Assembly (NCBI RefSeq): GCF_002095315.1
Contig: NZ_MLFN01000009.1
Coordinates: 1-64,000 of the forward strand
Source: Pantoea conspicua
GTDB taxonomy: Bacteria > Pseudomonadota > Gammaproteobacteria > Enterobacterales > Enterobacteriaceae
Direction of reading: 5' to 3'
DNA: 64,000 nt
In this document: positions 1-6,397 of the stretch, piece by piece
How positions within the stretch are numbered: position 1 is the first letter of the stretch
Layout of the letters: the number at the start of each line of letters is the position of its first letter
Program-made: the position numbers and the translations under genes
The notes under the pieces: generated by a model
What the model saw: only the letters and a program-made list of their open reading frames with translations
Told to the model about the DNA's origin: nothing
Databases searched by the model: none

Positions 1-648
1 GGCGTAGCCCTCGGTGATGACTACTTGCACCGGCGGCTCAGGCGGCAGCGGGCTGAGCGCCACAAACGCAGCCTTCATGGTGCTGCCGGGCAGCAGGCTT
101 TTCTCCCCCGCAGGGGCAATCAGTTGCGCGCCGGTCACCGCGCCGTCTGCCGTGGTCAACGGCAGCAGCAGGGAGCCTGCCGGAAAGGCCGTGCCGCCGA
201 TGCGATGCGCACTGCCGGTCAGGCAGGCCGGATAACCGGCAAAGCCTTTGCCTGCGAGATAGGCACTTTCACCGCTGTGGCTGGCCTTCACCAGCGCACC
301 GACGGCGGCGGCCATGCTGCGTTTCGGGGCTTTTTCTCTGGCAGGCTTAACCGACAGGGACTGCACGTCACGCACGTCCAGCACCTCTGCCACTGCCTGC
401 GCAGCCTGCTTTACGCCTTTGCCCGTCACCAGCTTCACCAGGTCAAGGCCGTCACCGTGGCCGCAGTGGCTGCAAATCCACGTACCCCGGCCCTCAAGGT
501 CATCCATGCGAAAACGGTCTTTGCCTTCACACTTAGGGCAGGGGCCGTGCCTGCCGCCGTCCGGCACGTCCACGCCCAGCATCTGAAGAATGACCGGCCA
601 GCGGCCGCGTGCGGCGGCTGTGATGTGTGATACTGACTGTACTGTCAT
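1..648 (-). CDS. P4 alpha-type primase/helicase, N-terminal part (cut by window edge)
   Basis: The 216 visible residues begin at an ATG preceded by a strong TAAGGAGG site and run off the window. A zinc ribbon is plain: CPKC at residues 37-40 and CSHC at 59-62, as in the N-terminal domain of phage P4 alpha and related satellite primases. The last residues, VVITEGYA at 209-216, look like the first TOPRIM motif with its catalytic Glu. P4 alpha combines primase, helicase and origin binding, so this protein probably replicates the excised element. It is the last visible gene of a minus-strand operon starting near 1870. Helicase domain and C-terminus are not visible. Confidence 0.85.
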   Translation of the reverse strand, partial: MTVQSVSHITAAARGRWPVILQMLGVDVPDGGRHGPCPKCEGKDRFRMDDLEGRGTWICSHCGHGDGLDLVKLVTGKGVKQAAQAVAEVLDVRDVQSLSVKPAREKAPKRSMAAAVGALVKASHSGESAYLAGKGFAGYPACLTGSAHRIGGTAFPAGSLLLPLTTADGAVTGAQLIAPAGEKSLLPGSTMKAAFVALSPLPPEPPVQVVITEGYA

Positions 649-657
649 AACGCCTCC

Positions 658-1035
658 TTAATGCCGGTACAGCGACGCGCCGGTGTCGCAGAACGATTCA
701 AACGCCGCCGGAAGCGTGGCGTAAAGCCCTTCCATTACCTCATACCCGCGCGCCGTCAGAGCGGGCGGTGCGGTCAGGAGCGTCGGCTCCACCATGTCGG
801 TAAGCAGTGCCAGCGCCGCCGCAGCGCCGTGCGCTTCGCCATACTCGTTAACCATCGCGCTCTCAATATGCAGGGCGATGGCCATCTCGATACGCTCCAC
901 CGTCATGCGGTGCGGGCCGCGCATTTCGCTGCCGGTGTCGGCCAGATGCCTGGCCCGCCATGCGGAAGCGATGGCGCGACGGTACAGTGCCGTTGTCAGC
1001 TCGGGCGGGAACACGGATACCTGTGGCTTCTTCAT
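658..1035 (-). CDS. Small P4-family satellite protein (DUF5375-like)
   Basis: A 125-residue soluble protein directly upstream of the primase, with 9 bases between them. There is no signal peptide or membrane segment. The centre is alanine-rich and helical, and the position and general look match the small DUF5375-type proteins next to the primase in P4-like elements. The family name is from memory and not certain. Its start overlaps the previous gene by 4 bases (ATGA), so translation is probably coupled. No biochemical role can be read from the sequence. Confidence 0.6.
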   Translation of the reverse strand: MKKPQVSVFPPELTTALYRRAIASAWRARHLADTGSEMRGPHRMTVERIEMAIALHIESAMVNEYGEAHGAAAALALLTDMVEPTLLTAPPALTARGYEVMEGLYATLPAAFESFCDTGASLYRH

Positions 1036-1313
1036 TCGCGGGCCTCCTCAATCAGTGCACAGCAGCGCGTAACGTCGGTCAGGTCGGCGCGCAGGTAATC
1101 CATCAGTGCGGCTACGCCGGGCAAGCTATGCGTGGTTAATGAACCCGGACAGGAATGCTCGGAAAACAGTAGCTGGAGGAGGTCGCAGGCTTCCTTTGCA
1201 CGGGTCAGCTTCTCAAAAGCGTCTTCCGGCAGGCCGTAGGTAAAGGCGGCAAAAGTACCGTTTTCAGGCAAGGGGATGCCCTGAGCACCGTTGTGCCCGA
1301 TTGAAACTGTCAT
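1032..1313 (-). CDS. Small satellite protein of unknown function
   Basis: A 93-residue protein in the primase operon. It begins MTVSIGHNG and ends in an acidic helix. Two cysteine clusters (a CDLL near residue 43 and CC near 84) are visible, but no known motif. The stop overlaps the start of the next gene and the upstream gap is 28 bases, so it is part of the same transcript. It is probably one of the uncharacterised short proteins typical of P4-like elements. I do not recognise it further. Confidence 0.6.
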   Translation of the reverse strand: MTVSIGHNGAQGIPLPENGTFAAFTYGLPEDAFEKLTRAKEACDLLQLLFSEHSCPGSLTTHSLPGVAALMDYLRADLTDVTRCCALIEEARE

Positions 1314-1341
1314 GATTTACTCCGTTAAAGCTGGCTGTGTG

Positions 1342-1701
1342 TCAGAGGAATTTTGAGTAGTGGCCGTCGTCAGGCTCCGCAGGCTGCTGTGCAGCCCGCT
1401 CCCGCCAGCGCTCATACTTCACCGTGGGATGCAGATTAAACGGGCTGAACCCTCCGCTGCCTCCGGTCAGGGCGGTGAGGCGATGCGGCGCACCGGCAAG
1501 CCGGGTATAGTTTTCCTGAAACCACGCCAGTGGGGAGGAGGTCACCTGACCGTCGCTGTCGTAGCGATACAGAACCTCGTGACTGAACTCAGGGTTAACG
1601 GATGCGACTGACGCAGGTGCATCGGTAAATCGCAGTATCGTCACCGTCCAGCCCTGCGAATGCTGCCAGCGTTCGCCGCTCTGAGGATATTCACGCATAA
1701 A
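1342..1701 (-). CDS. Satellite protein downstream of and coupled to the Icd-like gene
   Basis: The chosen start (119 residues, MREYPQSGERW) has an ideal GGAGG site 6 bases upstream. An open frame runs further upstream to 1890, but that part lies over the Icd-like gene in another frame and reads as an out-of-frame, Cys/Ala-rich translation, so the longer 182-residue version is very likely wrong. The gene starts 11 bases before the Icd-like stop codon, implying coupled translation. The C-terminus is hydrophilic and Pro/Arg-rich. Similar proteins follow Icd/Ash-type genes in P4-like elements; their function is not known to me. Confidence 0.65.
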   Translation of the reverse strand, partial: FMREYPQSGERWQHSQGWTVTILRFTDAPASVASVNPEFSHEVLYRYDSDGQVTSSPLAWFQENYTRLAGAPHRLTALTGGSGGFSPFNLHPTVKYERWRERAAQQPAEPDDGHYSKFL

Positions 1702-1870
1702 GACCTCCGCGGCAGGGTAGGCGGCCCGCAAAGAGCAGGATGTAATCAGCCGCCATTCGGCTGCGTGCGCTGCGCTCGTCAATGGCAGTAATACGCAGCA
1801 TGACGGGGCGGCAGGACAACTGAGAACGGTTGATTGCCGCGAAGATCCAGGTAGACTTTGATGCAGCCAT
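1691..1870 (-). CDS. Icd-like host cell division inhibitor (small P4/P1-type protein)
   Basis: A 59-residue protein starting MAASKSTWIFAAINRSQLS and ending AGRLPCRGGLYA. It matches the pattern I know for Icd-like proteins of P1/P4-type elements: a short FAAI..SQLS N-terminus, a central VMLRI-AIDERSAR segment and a FAGRLP end. The P1 relative blocks host division when expressed. A GGGAG sequence precedes the start at suitable distance. This is the first gene of the primase operon. In P1/P4 such operons are controlled by a C4/CI antisense RNA; I could not identify one here. Confidence 0.7.
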   Translation of the reverse strand: MAASKSTWIFAAINRSQLSCRPVMLRITAIDERSARSRMAADYILLFAGRLPCRGGLYA

Positions 1871-1903
1871 AGGGGGTCTCCCAAGTTCATTTATGGTCAG
1901 GCT

Positions 1904-1931
1904 TTGCGAGGTATTGCGAGTACCTTGCAGA
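1904..1931. repeat. Three near-tandem TTGC(G/A)(A/G)(G/A) repeats
   Basis: TTGCGAG occurs at 1904-1910 and 1914-1920, and a variant TTGCAGA at 1925-1931, at 10-11-base spacing, i.e. one helical turn. They lie between the divergent RHH gene and Icd operon. A near-identical copy of the 1906-1920 unit lies upstream of the integrase at 4816-4830 (14 of 15 bases). Possibly protein-binding sites. Confidence 0.45.
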
Positions 1932-1960
1932 GCCGCTTGTTTTCAAATGCTTTGTTATAT

Positions 1961-2004
1961 AAGGTACGTACCTTACCGTTCTTATTAAAGTTAAAGGTAC
2001 GTAC
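1961..2004. promoter_or_regulatory. Two palindromic operator-like sites (GGTACGTACC)
   Basis: A perfect 14-base palindrome AAGGTACGTACCTT occupies 1961-1974. Its first 11 bases are repeated at 1994-2004, 33 bases (about three helical turns) downstream and 1 base before the RHH start codon. An AT-rich TATATAAG sequence just upstream of the first site could be a -10 element. Placement between divergent genes suggests that the RHH protein represses itself and perhaps the Icd-primase operon. The protein-site assignment is inference. Confidence 0.55.
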
Positions 2005-2005
2005 A

Positions 2006-2194
2006 ATGTCAAGAGTTAAAGATCGCACTCCTAAAACCGGTGGCAAATCGCCCACCTTCCAGATCCGCATCAATCCAGAGCTAAGAGAGCAACTCGATCT
2101 TGAAGCTGCCAAAGACCAAACCACTCTCGGCAACTGGTTCAAGGAGGTTGCAAGAGAAGAACTTAAGCGTCGTGGCATTGAACCTAAAGGTTGA
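2006..2194 (+). CDS. Small ribbon-helix-helix type DNA-binding protein
   Basis: A 62-residue protein (MSRVKDRTPKTGGKSP...). The segment SPTFQIRINPELREQLD followed by two helices has the beta strand-helix-helix layout of Arc/CopG-type repressors: alternating F-I-I strand residues, then an amphipathic helix. An ATG at 2006 is preferred over an upstream in-frame ATG at 1904, because the latter would put the operator palindromes inside the gene and add a low-complexity leader. Probably an autorepressor acting on the GGTACGTACC sites. An antitoxin role is possible, but no partner toxin is adjacent. It converges on alpA. Confidence 0.65.
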   Translation: MSRVKDRTPKTGGKSPTFQIRINPELREQLDLEAAKDQTTLGNWFKEVAREELKRRGIEPKG

Positions 2195-2224
2195 TTTTTG
2201 CGGTGACTCGTCGCCGCATATTTA

Positions 2225-2431
2225 TCAATGTGCACGCTGCTGCCCTATCCATGCTTTTACCTCCTCAGCGCGCCAGGCAGTAATACGAGCGGAAATTTTT
2301 ACTGGCTTCGGAAATGATCCAGATGCAACCCGTCGCCATAGCGTTGCTGACGAAAACGGCAGGCAATGCATCAACTGTTTTTGTCTGATAAATCCGGTTT
2401 CAGGGATGATTCCGTAAGGTGTGTGCTTCAA
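2225..2431 (-). CDS. alpA: AlpA-family transcriptional regulator
   Basis: A 68-residue MerR-like helix-turn-helix protein. The hallmark is FIRQKQLMHCLPFSSATLWRRV, with FPKPVKIS and TAWRAEEVKAWI following, as in AlpA/Vis proteins. In P4 and in E. coli CP4-57, such proteins activate integrase expression or act as excisionase (Vis). It faces away from a repeat-rich non-coding stretch that separates it from the int operon, so it could control excision here too. The C-terminus ends IGQQRAH. Family assignment is secure; the target promoter is inferred. Confidence 0.88.
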   Translation of the reverse strand: MKHTPYGIIPETGFIRQKQLMHCLPFSSATLWRRVASGSFPKPVKISARITAWRAEEVKAWIGQQRAH

Positions 2432-2496
2432 ATTAGGATCTCCTATCTCAATGAGTACAAGTGGTGTGGGATGAGATTAATGGAGACACATTGATG

Positions 2497-2560
2497 AATT
2501 CCACTAAAAGTGGAATTCCATCAAGAAGATGAAAATTCCATTTAAAAAAAAGAATTCCAT
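2497..2560. repeat. Four AATTCCA(T/C) repeats, the first forming a 9-bp inverted repeat
   Basis: AATTCCAC starts at 2497 and AATTCCAT at 2514, 2534 and 2553, spaced 17, 20 and 19 bases. The first also pairs with AGTGGAATT at 2509-2517, giving a perfect 9-bp inverted repeat with a 3-base loop. The layout resembles iterons or a cluster of regulator sites directly upstream of alpA. Confidence 0.6.
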
Positions 2561-2648
2561 CGATTCATTACTGTTGGAGAGGGAAGGTGAGGGATTTTAA
2601 ACTTATGACTTATAAGTGATTAATTTTAAGGGGGTTTTTATTACACCT

Positions 2649-2678
2649 CATTGCACTTCGTTGCCCTTCATTACCCTT
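2649..2678. repeat. Three tandem 10-bp units (CATTGCACTT type)
   Basis: CATTGCACTT, CGTTGCCCTT and CATTACCCTT follow each other without gaps. GAAGGGCAG at 2722-2730 is an inverted relative of the middle unit. Ten-base periodicity places the units on one face of the helix, as in iteron or regulator arrays. P4 alpha binds short iterons at its origin, so an origin is one possibility. Confidence 0.5.
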
Positions 2679-2813
2679 TATAAATTCTTAAGTTCGACAT
2701 TATTAGCCATTATTGGTAACTGAAGGGCAGCTGAAGGTATTGTCTAGGCATGGTTTGGCACATTTCGATACCGGACGAGATATCAATGCATCTTAAGAGC
2801 AGGCAACAAAACA

Positions 2814-3527
2814 TCACTCCTCATCATAAAGTGAGTTAAGAGATGCTCTCAGCTTGTCGTAAAAAGAAGATTTACCCATTCCTTTTTGGCTTATGCCATT
2901 AGATTTCGCATAATCGCTCAACAATCTGTGCAAAGGTTCGATGCTTGGGGAACCAGCATTGTTAATCCACTTTGTCGATCCACTGGCTGATTTTTCCATA
3001 GCGAGATTGATCGCGAGCAAACCTATAATTTTATGAAGAGATGCATTCTCCTCGTTTTTCTTGTGGGCACCACGCTTGTCCTGAGCATTTTCTTTAGCGA
3101 TTAAAACTGCCTTTTCGCCGCCACACTGAAAAATGAGTGATTCACCATACTTTTTATATGTTTGACTCAAGGCTTGAGTGCATCTTTCAATCAAAACATC
3201 GGGAGTTACATCTTTTTCAAGAAGAATGAAACAAGATGAGAAAAGGATGTTTGCCTCTATGGGGCTATTGGTCGCGATTGTTTTAGGATAAAGTATATCC
3301 AGTTCCTTTTGCTTTCCTTGTGATTTAAGGATAGCGTGTAAATTCCTGTTAACTCTAATTAGATATACACAATAATCACTGATAATACTGTTTTTATCTT
3401 TCGGTAACTCATCGTTTCTAAGGTTAGGATCAACATTGGCTAATGCTCTAGCCAATTCCTTTATTTCAACTTGAGGGTAGTGGACTAGCCTTTCAATGGA
3501 GCTACCTTTTGAGAAACTAAAATGCAT
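2814..3527 (-). CDS. Unknown 237-aa protein coupled to the integrase gene
   Basis: I do not recognise this protein. It is soluble, lysine-rich and helical, with no signal peptide or clear catalytic motif. A charged linker lies near residues 150-165 (DKRGAHKKNEE). The C-terminus (KSNGISQKGMGKSSFYDKL) could form a small helix-turn-helix. Its start overlaps the integrase stop by one base (TAATG), so it should be made from the integrase message. Composition is AT-rich like the rest of this end of the element. It lies between integrase and alpA, a place where P4-like satellites often carry cargo such as phage-defence genes. A recombination accessory role is equally possible. Confidence 0.6.
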   Translation of the reverse strand: MHFSFSKGSSIERLVHYPQVEIKELARALANVDPNLRNDELPKDKNSIISDYCVYLIRVNRNLHAILKSQGKQKELDILYPKTIATNSPIEANILFSSCFILLEKDVTPDVLIERCTQALSQTYKKYGESLIFQCGGEKAVLIAKENAQDKRGAHKKNEENASLHKIIGLLAINLAMEKSASGSTKWINNAGSPSIEPLHRLLSDYAKSNGISQKGMGKSSFYDKLRASLNSLYDEE

Positions 3528-4747
3528 TATAACTTCGCCTCTATTTTAGCCAGAAAATCAGCTAGTTTATTAAGCGCTAATTTTCTTTCATTAAAGTAAT
3601 TATGTCTATTGTAGATACCTTCAACGCCTTTAATGCGATGGTTAAGACAACGCTCTGCCACCACTGGGTCGATACCTAAAAAGGCCAGATGTGTTCTGGC
3701 GGTTCGCCTGAAGTCGTGGATAGTAAAGCCTTCAACTTCCTCCATATGCGGTTTAAGCTTTGCCAGCGCTACGGGAAGAGTGCTTTCTGCAATGTGAGGT
3801 ATCATCCTATTTTGCATCTTTCTTGCAGGGAGAACCCATTCACTGCCTAAAGACAGTTGCTTAAGCTCATTCAGCCAAACCAAAGATAATTCAGGAAGAG
3901 GGATATCCAGGTTGTCGCCATTTTTAGTGTTTTTCAAATGCCACACACCCTCTTCAAGATTAAAGTCTTCCCATTTGGCTGAGCACAGTTCCATTTTCCG
4001 GCAGCAAAGAAGTAAAAGTAATTTAAAAGTTATTTCATTCTGTCGGCTAAATCCTTTAGCTATTTTCATCGCGCGGAAAAGTAACGTAATTTCTTCTTTT
4101 GAAAGAAAACGATCTCTGGGTTTTTCCTGGCCACCTGCATCATTGTTATCAAAGGCTGCCGCTGGGTTAACACTCAAATAGTGACGTTTTATACCATAGT
4201 TGAATATGCGCTTTATCCAACGTAATACATCATTAGCGATAGTTGGCGCGCCGCGTTGAACAATGCTCTGCAACATTTTATCAATATCAACAGGCTTAAC
4301 GTCTTCAACCTTTATGTTGCCTATGTGAGGATTGATATCTTTTTCAATGCGCCTGCGAAGGATATCGGGGTGTTTCCAGCGTCCAACAATTTGTTTCTCG
4401 TAGTACTCAATCGCAAGGTCAGAAACACGACGAGCGTTCTTCTCTTTCTCGATTTTGGCAAGCGTGGAGGCTTTACGCTCCTGCTTCTCTCCGGCGACGT
4501 CATAGCCTAAAGCTACTCTTGCCGATAGTTCTCTGGCCCGTTCGCGCGCTTTTGCTAAGGATAGATCCCCATACGAACCGATCCACATCGCACGGGCTTT
4601 GCCTCCGTAGCTGTAGCGAAAGCGCCATTTGGGTATTGAGAACTCTTTGCGGTAGCAAAGGTACAATCCGTTTCCGTCAGAGCGTCCTTCAAACCGTTCC
4701 TGAGACTTGAGCCAGGCTTTTATCTGTATGTCTGTTAGCTTTCCCAT
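3527..4747 (-). CDS. int: P4-type tyrosine integrase
   Basis: About 406 residues. The N-terminal DUF4102-like arm-binding domain (residues ~1-90) includes the WRFRYSYGGKARAMWIGSYGDLSLAKAR pattern in its usual place. The catalytic domain keeps the first Arg (LCCRKMEL), the beta-strand Lys (NTKNG), HDFRR, LNH and the nucleophile Tyr in EGIYNRHNY. A TTG 18 bases further upstream is possible, but the ATG at 4747 fits the family's MGKLTD start. The gene starts about 170 bases from the yicC stop codon and reads away from it, the usual layout for integrases next to their attachment site. It should integrate and, with AlpA/Vis help, excise the element at yicC. Confidence 0.92.
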   Translation of the reverse strand: MGKLTDIQIKAWLKSQERFEGRSDGNGLYLCYRKEFSIPKWRFRYSYGGKARAMWIGSYGDLSLAKARERARELSARVALGYDVAGEKQERKASTLAKIEKEKNARRVSDLAIEYYEKQIVGRWKHPDILRRRIEKDINPHIGNIKVEDVKPVDIDKMLQSIVQRGAPTIANDVLRWIKRIFNYGIKRHYLSVNPAAAFDNNDAGGQEKPRDRFLSKEEITLLFRAMKIAKGFSRQNEITFKLLLLLCCRKMELCSAKWEDFNLEEGVWHLKNTKNGDNLDIPLPELSLVWLNELKQLSLGSEWVLPARKMQNRMIPHIAESTLPVALAKLKPHMEEVEGFTIHDFRRTARTHLAFLGIDPVVAERCLNHRIKGVEGIYNRHNYFNERKLALNKLADFLAKIEAKL

Positions 4748-4756
4748 TCTGCCTGC

Positions 4757-4807
4757 TTGTACCAAACCGATAACGGTAAAAGGGTAATTGGTACATCAGA
4801 TGGTACA
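4757..4807. repeat. GGTACA-type repeats upstream of int
   Basis: TTGTACCAA (4757-4765), TTGGTACA (4788-4795) and ATGGTACA (4800-4807) lie just upstream of the integrase start. The first is inverted relative to the other two. They are candidates for integrase arm-type sites or for an autoregulatory operator. The core GGTAC is also found in the RHH operators at 1961 and 1994. Confidence 0.4.
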
Positions 4808-4850
4808 GTAAAAGCGCGAGGTTTTGCGAGAAGTGATGATTCTTAATGAG

Positions 4851-4883
4851 ACAATAAAACCCGTAAGTCACGGGTTTTATTGT
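4851..4883 (-). terminator. Perfect 14-bp inverted repeat after yicC, probable terminator
   Basis: The arms 4851-4864 and 4870-4883 are perfectly complementary around a 5-base loop, with ACCCGT stems flanked by A/T runs. It fits a rho-independent terminator for yicC, perhaps working in both directions. The junction between chromosome and element should lie close to here. Confidence 0.7.
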
Positions 4884-4915
4884 TGTTATGACATCATATG
4901 AAAGTAAGTGAGAAA

Positions 4916-5779
4916 TTACTCGATATTCTGAATCTGCTCGCGCATCTGCTCAATCAGCACCTTGAGCTCAATCGCGGAGGTGGTGATTTCTGCATTGATT
5001 GACTTCGATGCCAGCGTATTCGACTCGCGGTTAAATTCCTGCATCATGAAGTCCAGACGGCGACCCACCGCCTCTTTCTTCTTCAGGATGTTGTAGGTCT
5101 CTTTCACATGAGCATCCAGTCGATCCAGCTCTTCAGAGACATCAACACGCTGCGCCATCATCACCAGTTCCTGCTCAAGGCGATTATTTTCCAGCTGCAC
5201 TTCGGCGTCTTCCAGTTTGGCGACCAGCCGCTCACGCTGCCATTTGATCACTTCAGGCATCTGCGCGCGAACTTTACTCACTTCCTGTGAGACGCCTTCC
5301 AGACGCTGCTCAATCATCTCTTTCAGTGCCGTACCTTCGCTTTCGCGTGCCGCAATGAAATCATCCAGCGCGCCATCCAGCGCCTGCAGTAACTGCTGAT
5401 TGATCACGTCCAGGTCCTGCTCCTGAGCAGACATCACGCCCGGCCAGCGCAGAATATCCAGCGGATTAATCGCGCCTTCATCACTTTGCATCTTCACCCA
5501 GTTAGCCGCCTGCACCAGCTGCTTCGCCAGTGCTTCGTTCAGCATCAGTTCGCCCTGGGCGCTGGGATCGGCATCATAACGCAGGTTGCACTCAATCTTG
5601 CCGCGCGTCAGACGCTGGCGAATGCGCTCGCGGATCACCGGCTCCAGCCCGCGGAACTGCTCCGGCAGACGGATGTAGGTTTCCAGATAACGTTGGTTCA
5701 CGGAACGCAGCTCCCAGGCGGCGCTGCCCCATTCGCCTTTGGCTTCGCGGCGGGCATAAGCGGTCATACTGCGGATCAT
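4916..5779 (-). CDS. yicC: YicC/YloC family endoribonuclease
   Basis: 287 residues, the normal length. The N-terminus (MIRSMTAYARRE), ELRSVNQRYLE, and the C-terminus ending IEQMREQIQNIE are characteristic. E. coli YicC is an RNase implicated in turnover of the RyhB small RNA. The 3' end of yicC is a known integration site of mobilizable genomic islands in Vibrio and Enterobacterales. Here the P4-type integrase begins just after the stop codon, so the last codons may be part of attL contributed by the element. The reading frame is intact. Confidence 0.95.
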   Translation of the reverse strand: MIRSMTAYARREAKGEWGSAAWELRSVNQRYLETYIRLPEQFRGLEPVIRERIRQRLTRGKIECNLRYDADPSAQGELMLNEALAKQLVQAANWVKMQSDEGAINPLDILRWPGVMSAQEQDLDVINQQLLQALDGALDDFIAARESEGTALKEMIEQRLEGVSQEVSKVRAQMPEVIKWQRERLVAKLEDAEVQLENNRLEQELVMMAQRVDVSEELDRLDAHVKETYNILKKKEAVGRRLDFMMQEFNRESNTLASKSINAEITTSAIELKVLIEQMREQIQNIE

Positions 5780-5936
5780 AAGCGATACTCATTTTCGGAA
5801 AGATGGGGTGAAGTATAGCGAGGGCAGCCACGGCATAACAGGCATAAGCGTCTGACAGCGGAATAACGAATCATTTCCGCTTTATCCGACAGGCACTTAT
5901 GATGGCGGCTGGCCCATTTTCTGAGGAGGCGGATCG

Positions 5937-6362
5937 ATGTCTCGCGTTATTGCTTTTCCTGTTGCGCTGGTGCTGGTGCTGGCGGGTTGCCAGACACCGC
6001 CTGCCCCGCCAACCAAACCCCAACCCATTTGTGCCGGTGGCGACGTTATGATGCAGACCACGCTGTGGTTTGGTCTGAGTAAGCCACAAGGCGGGACAGT
6101 GAGTTCACTTGAGTGGATGAATTTCGTCGATAAAGAGGTCACGCCGCGCTTCAGGGACGGGCTGTCAGTCTATGATGCTAAAGGTCAGTGGCTGGGCGAA
6201 AATGGCCAGCTGGCACGGGAAAACAGCAAAGCGCTGATGCTGATCCACCGTTTTGATCCGGCCGTGAATAATCATATCGAAGCGTTACGTACGCTGTATA
6301 AAAAGCGCTTTGGTCAGGAGTCGGTCATGCGGATCGATGCGCCGGTATGCGTGGGATTCTGA
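5937..6362 (+). CDS. DUF3574 lipoprotein
   Basis: 141 residues with a lipoprotein signal: hydrophobic VIAFPVALVLVL followed by the lipobox LAGC, so Cys18 should be lipidated, with a Pro-rich linker after it. The body has the DUF3574 look: an LWFGLSKPQGG strand, EVTPRFRDGLSVYDAKGQW, and a conserved final Cys. GAGGAGG precedes the start at good distance. The function of the family is unknown. It stands alone, divergent from yicC and convergent with nupC. Confidence 0.8.
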   Translation: MSRVIAFPVALVLVLAGCQTPPAPPTKPQPICAGGDVMMQTTLWFGLSKPQGGTVSSLEWMNFVDKEVTPRFRDGLSVYDAKGQWLGENGQLARENSKALMLIHRFDPAVNNHIEALRTLYKKRFGQESVMRIDAPVCVGF

Positions 6363-6397
6363 GGCGGGAAACGGCGGCAGGGTGCCGCCGTTGATGA

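Larger units (their letters stand above)
2432..2813. other. AT-rich non-coding control region of the element
   Basis: About 380 bases with no credible gene, lying between the alpA start and the 3' end of the 237-aa gene. It is markedly AT-rich compared with the chromosome. It holds a set of AATTCCA(T/C) repeats (2497-2560) and three tandem 10-base units (2649-2678) with an inverted relative at 2722-2730. These are described separately. Likely roles are alpA regulation, an origin for the alpha-type primase, or an excisionase binding region; the sequence does not decide. Confidence 0.6.

Noticed and set aside
25-630. 201-codon open frame on the plus strand
   Set aside because: It lies opposite the P4-type primase, whose zinc ribbon and RBS are clear; the plus-strand translation is Arg/His-rich and without a family.
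1342-1890. Frameshift in the Icd/Ash region
   Set aside because: The two frames each have their own start and RBS, so overlapping genes explain the pattern better than an indel.
2497-2678. CRISPR array
   Set aside because: The repeats are only 8-10 bases and the spacers 7-12 bases or absent; no cas genes are present.
4850-4915. tRNA gene as the island's target
   Set aside because: No tRNA-like fold was found near the integrase; the 3' end of yicC itself is the likely target.
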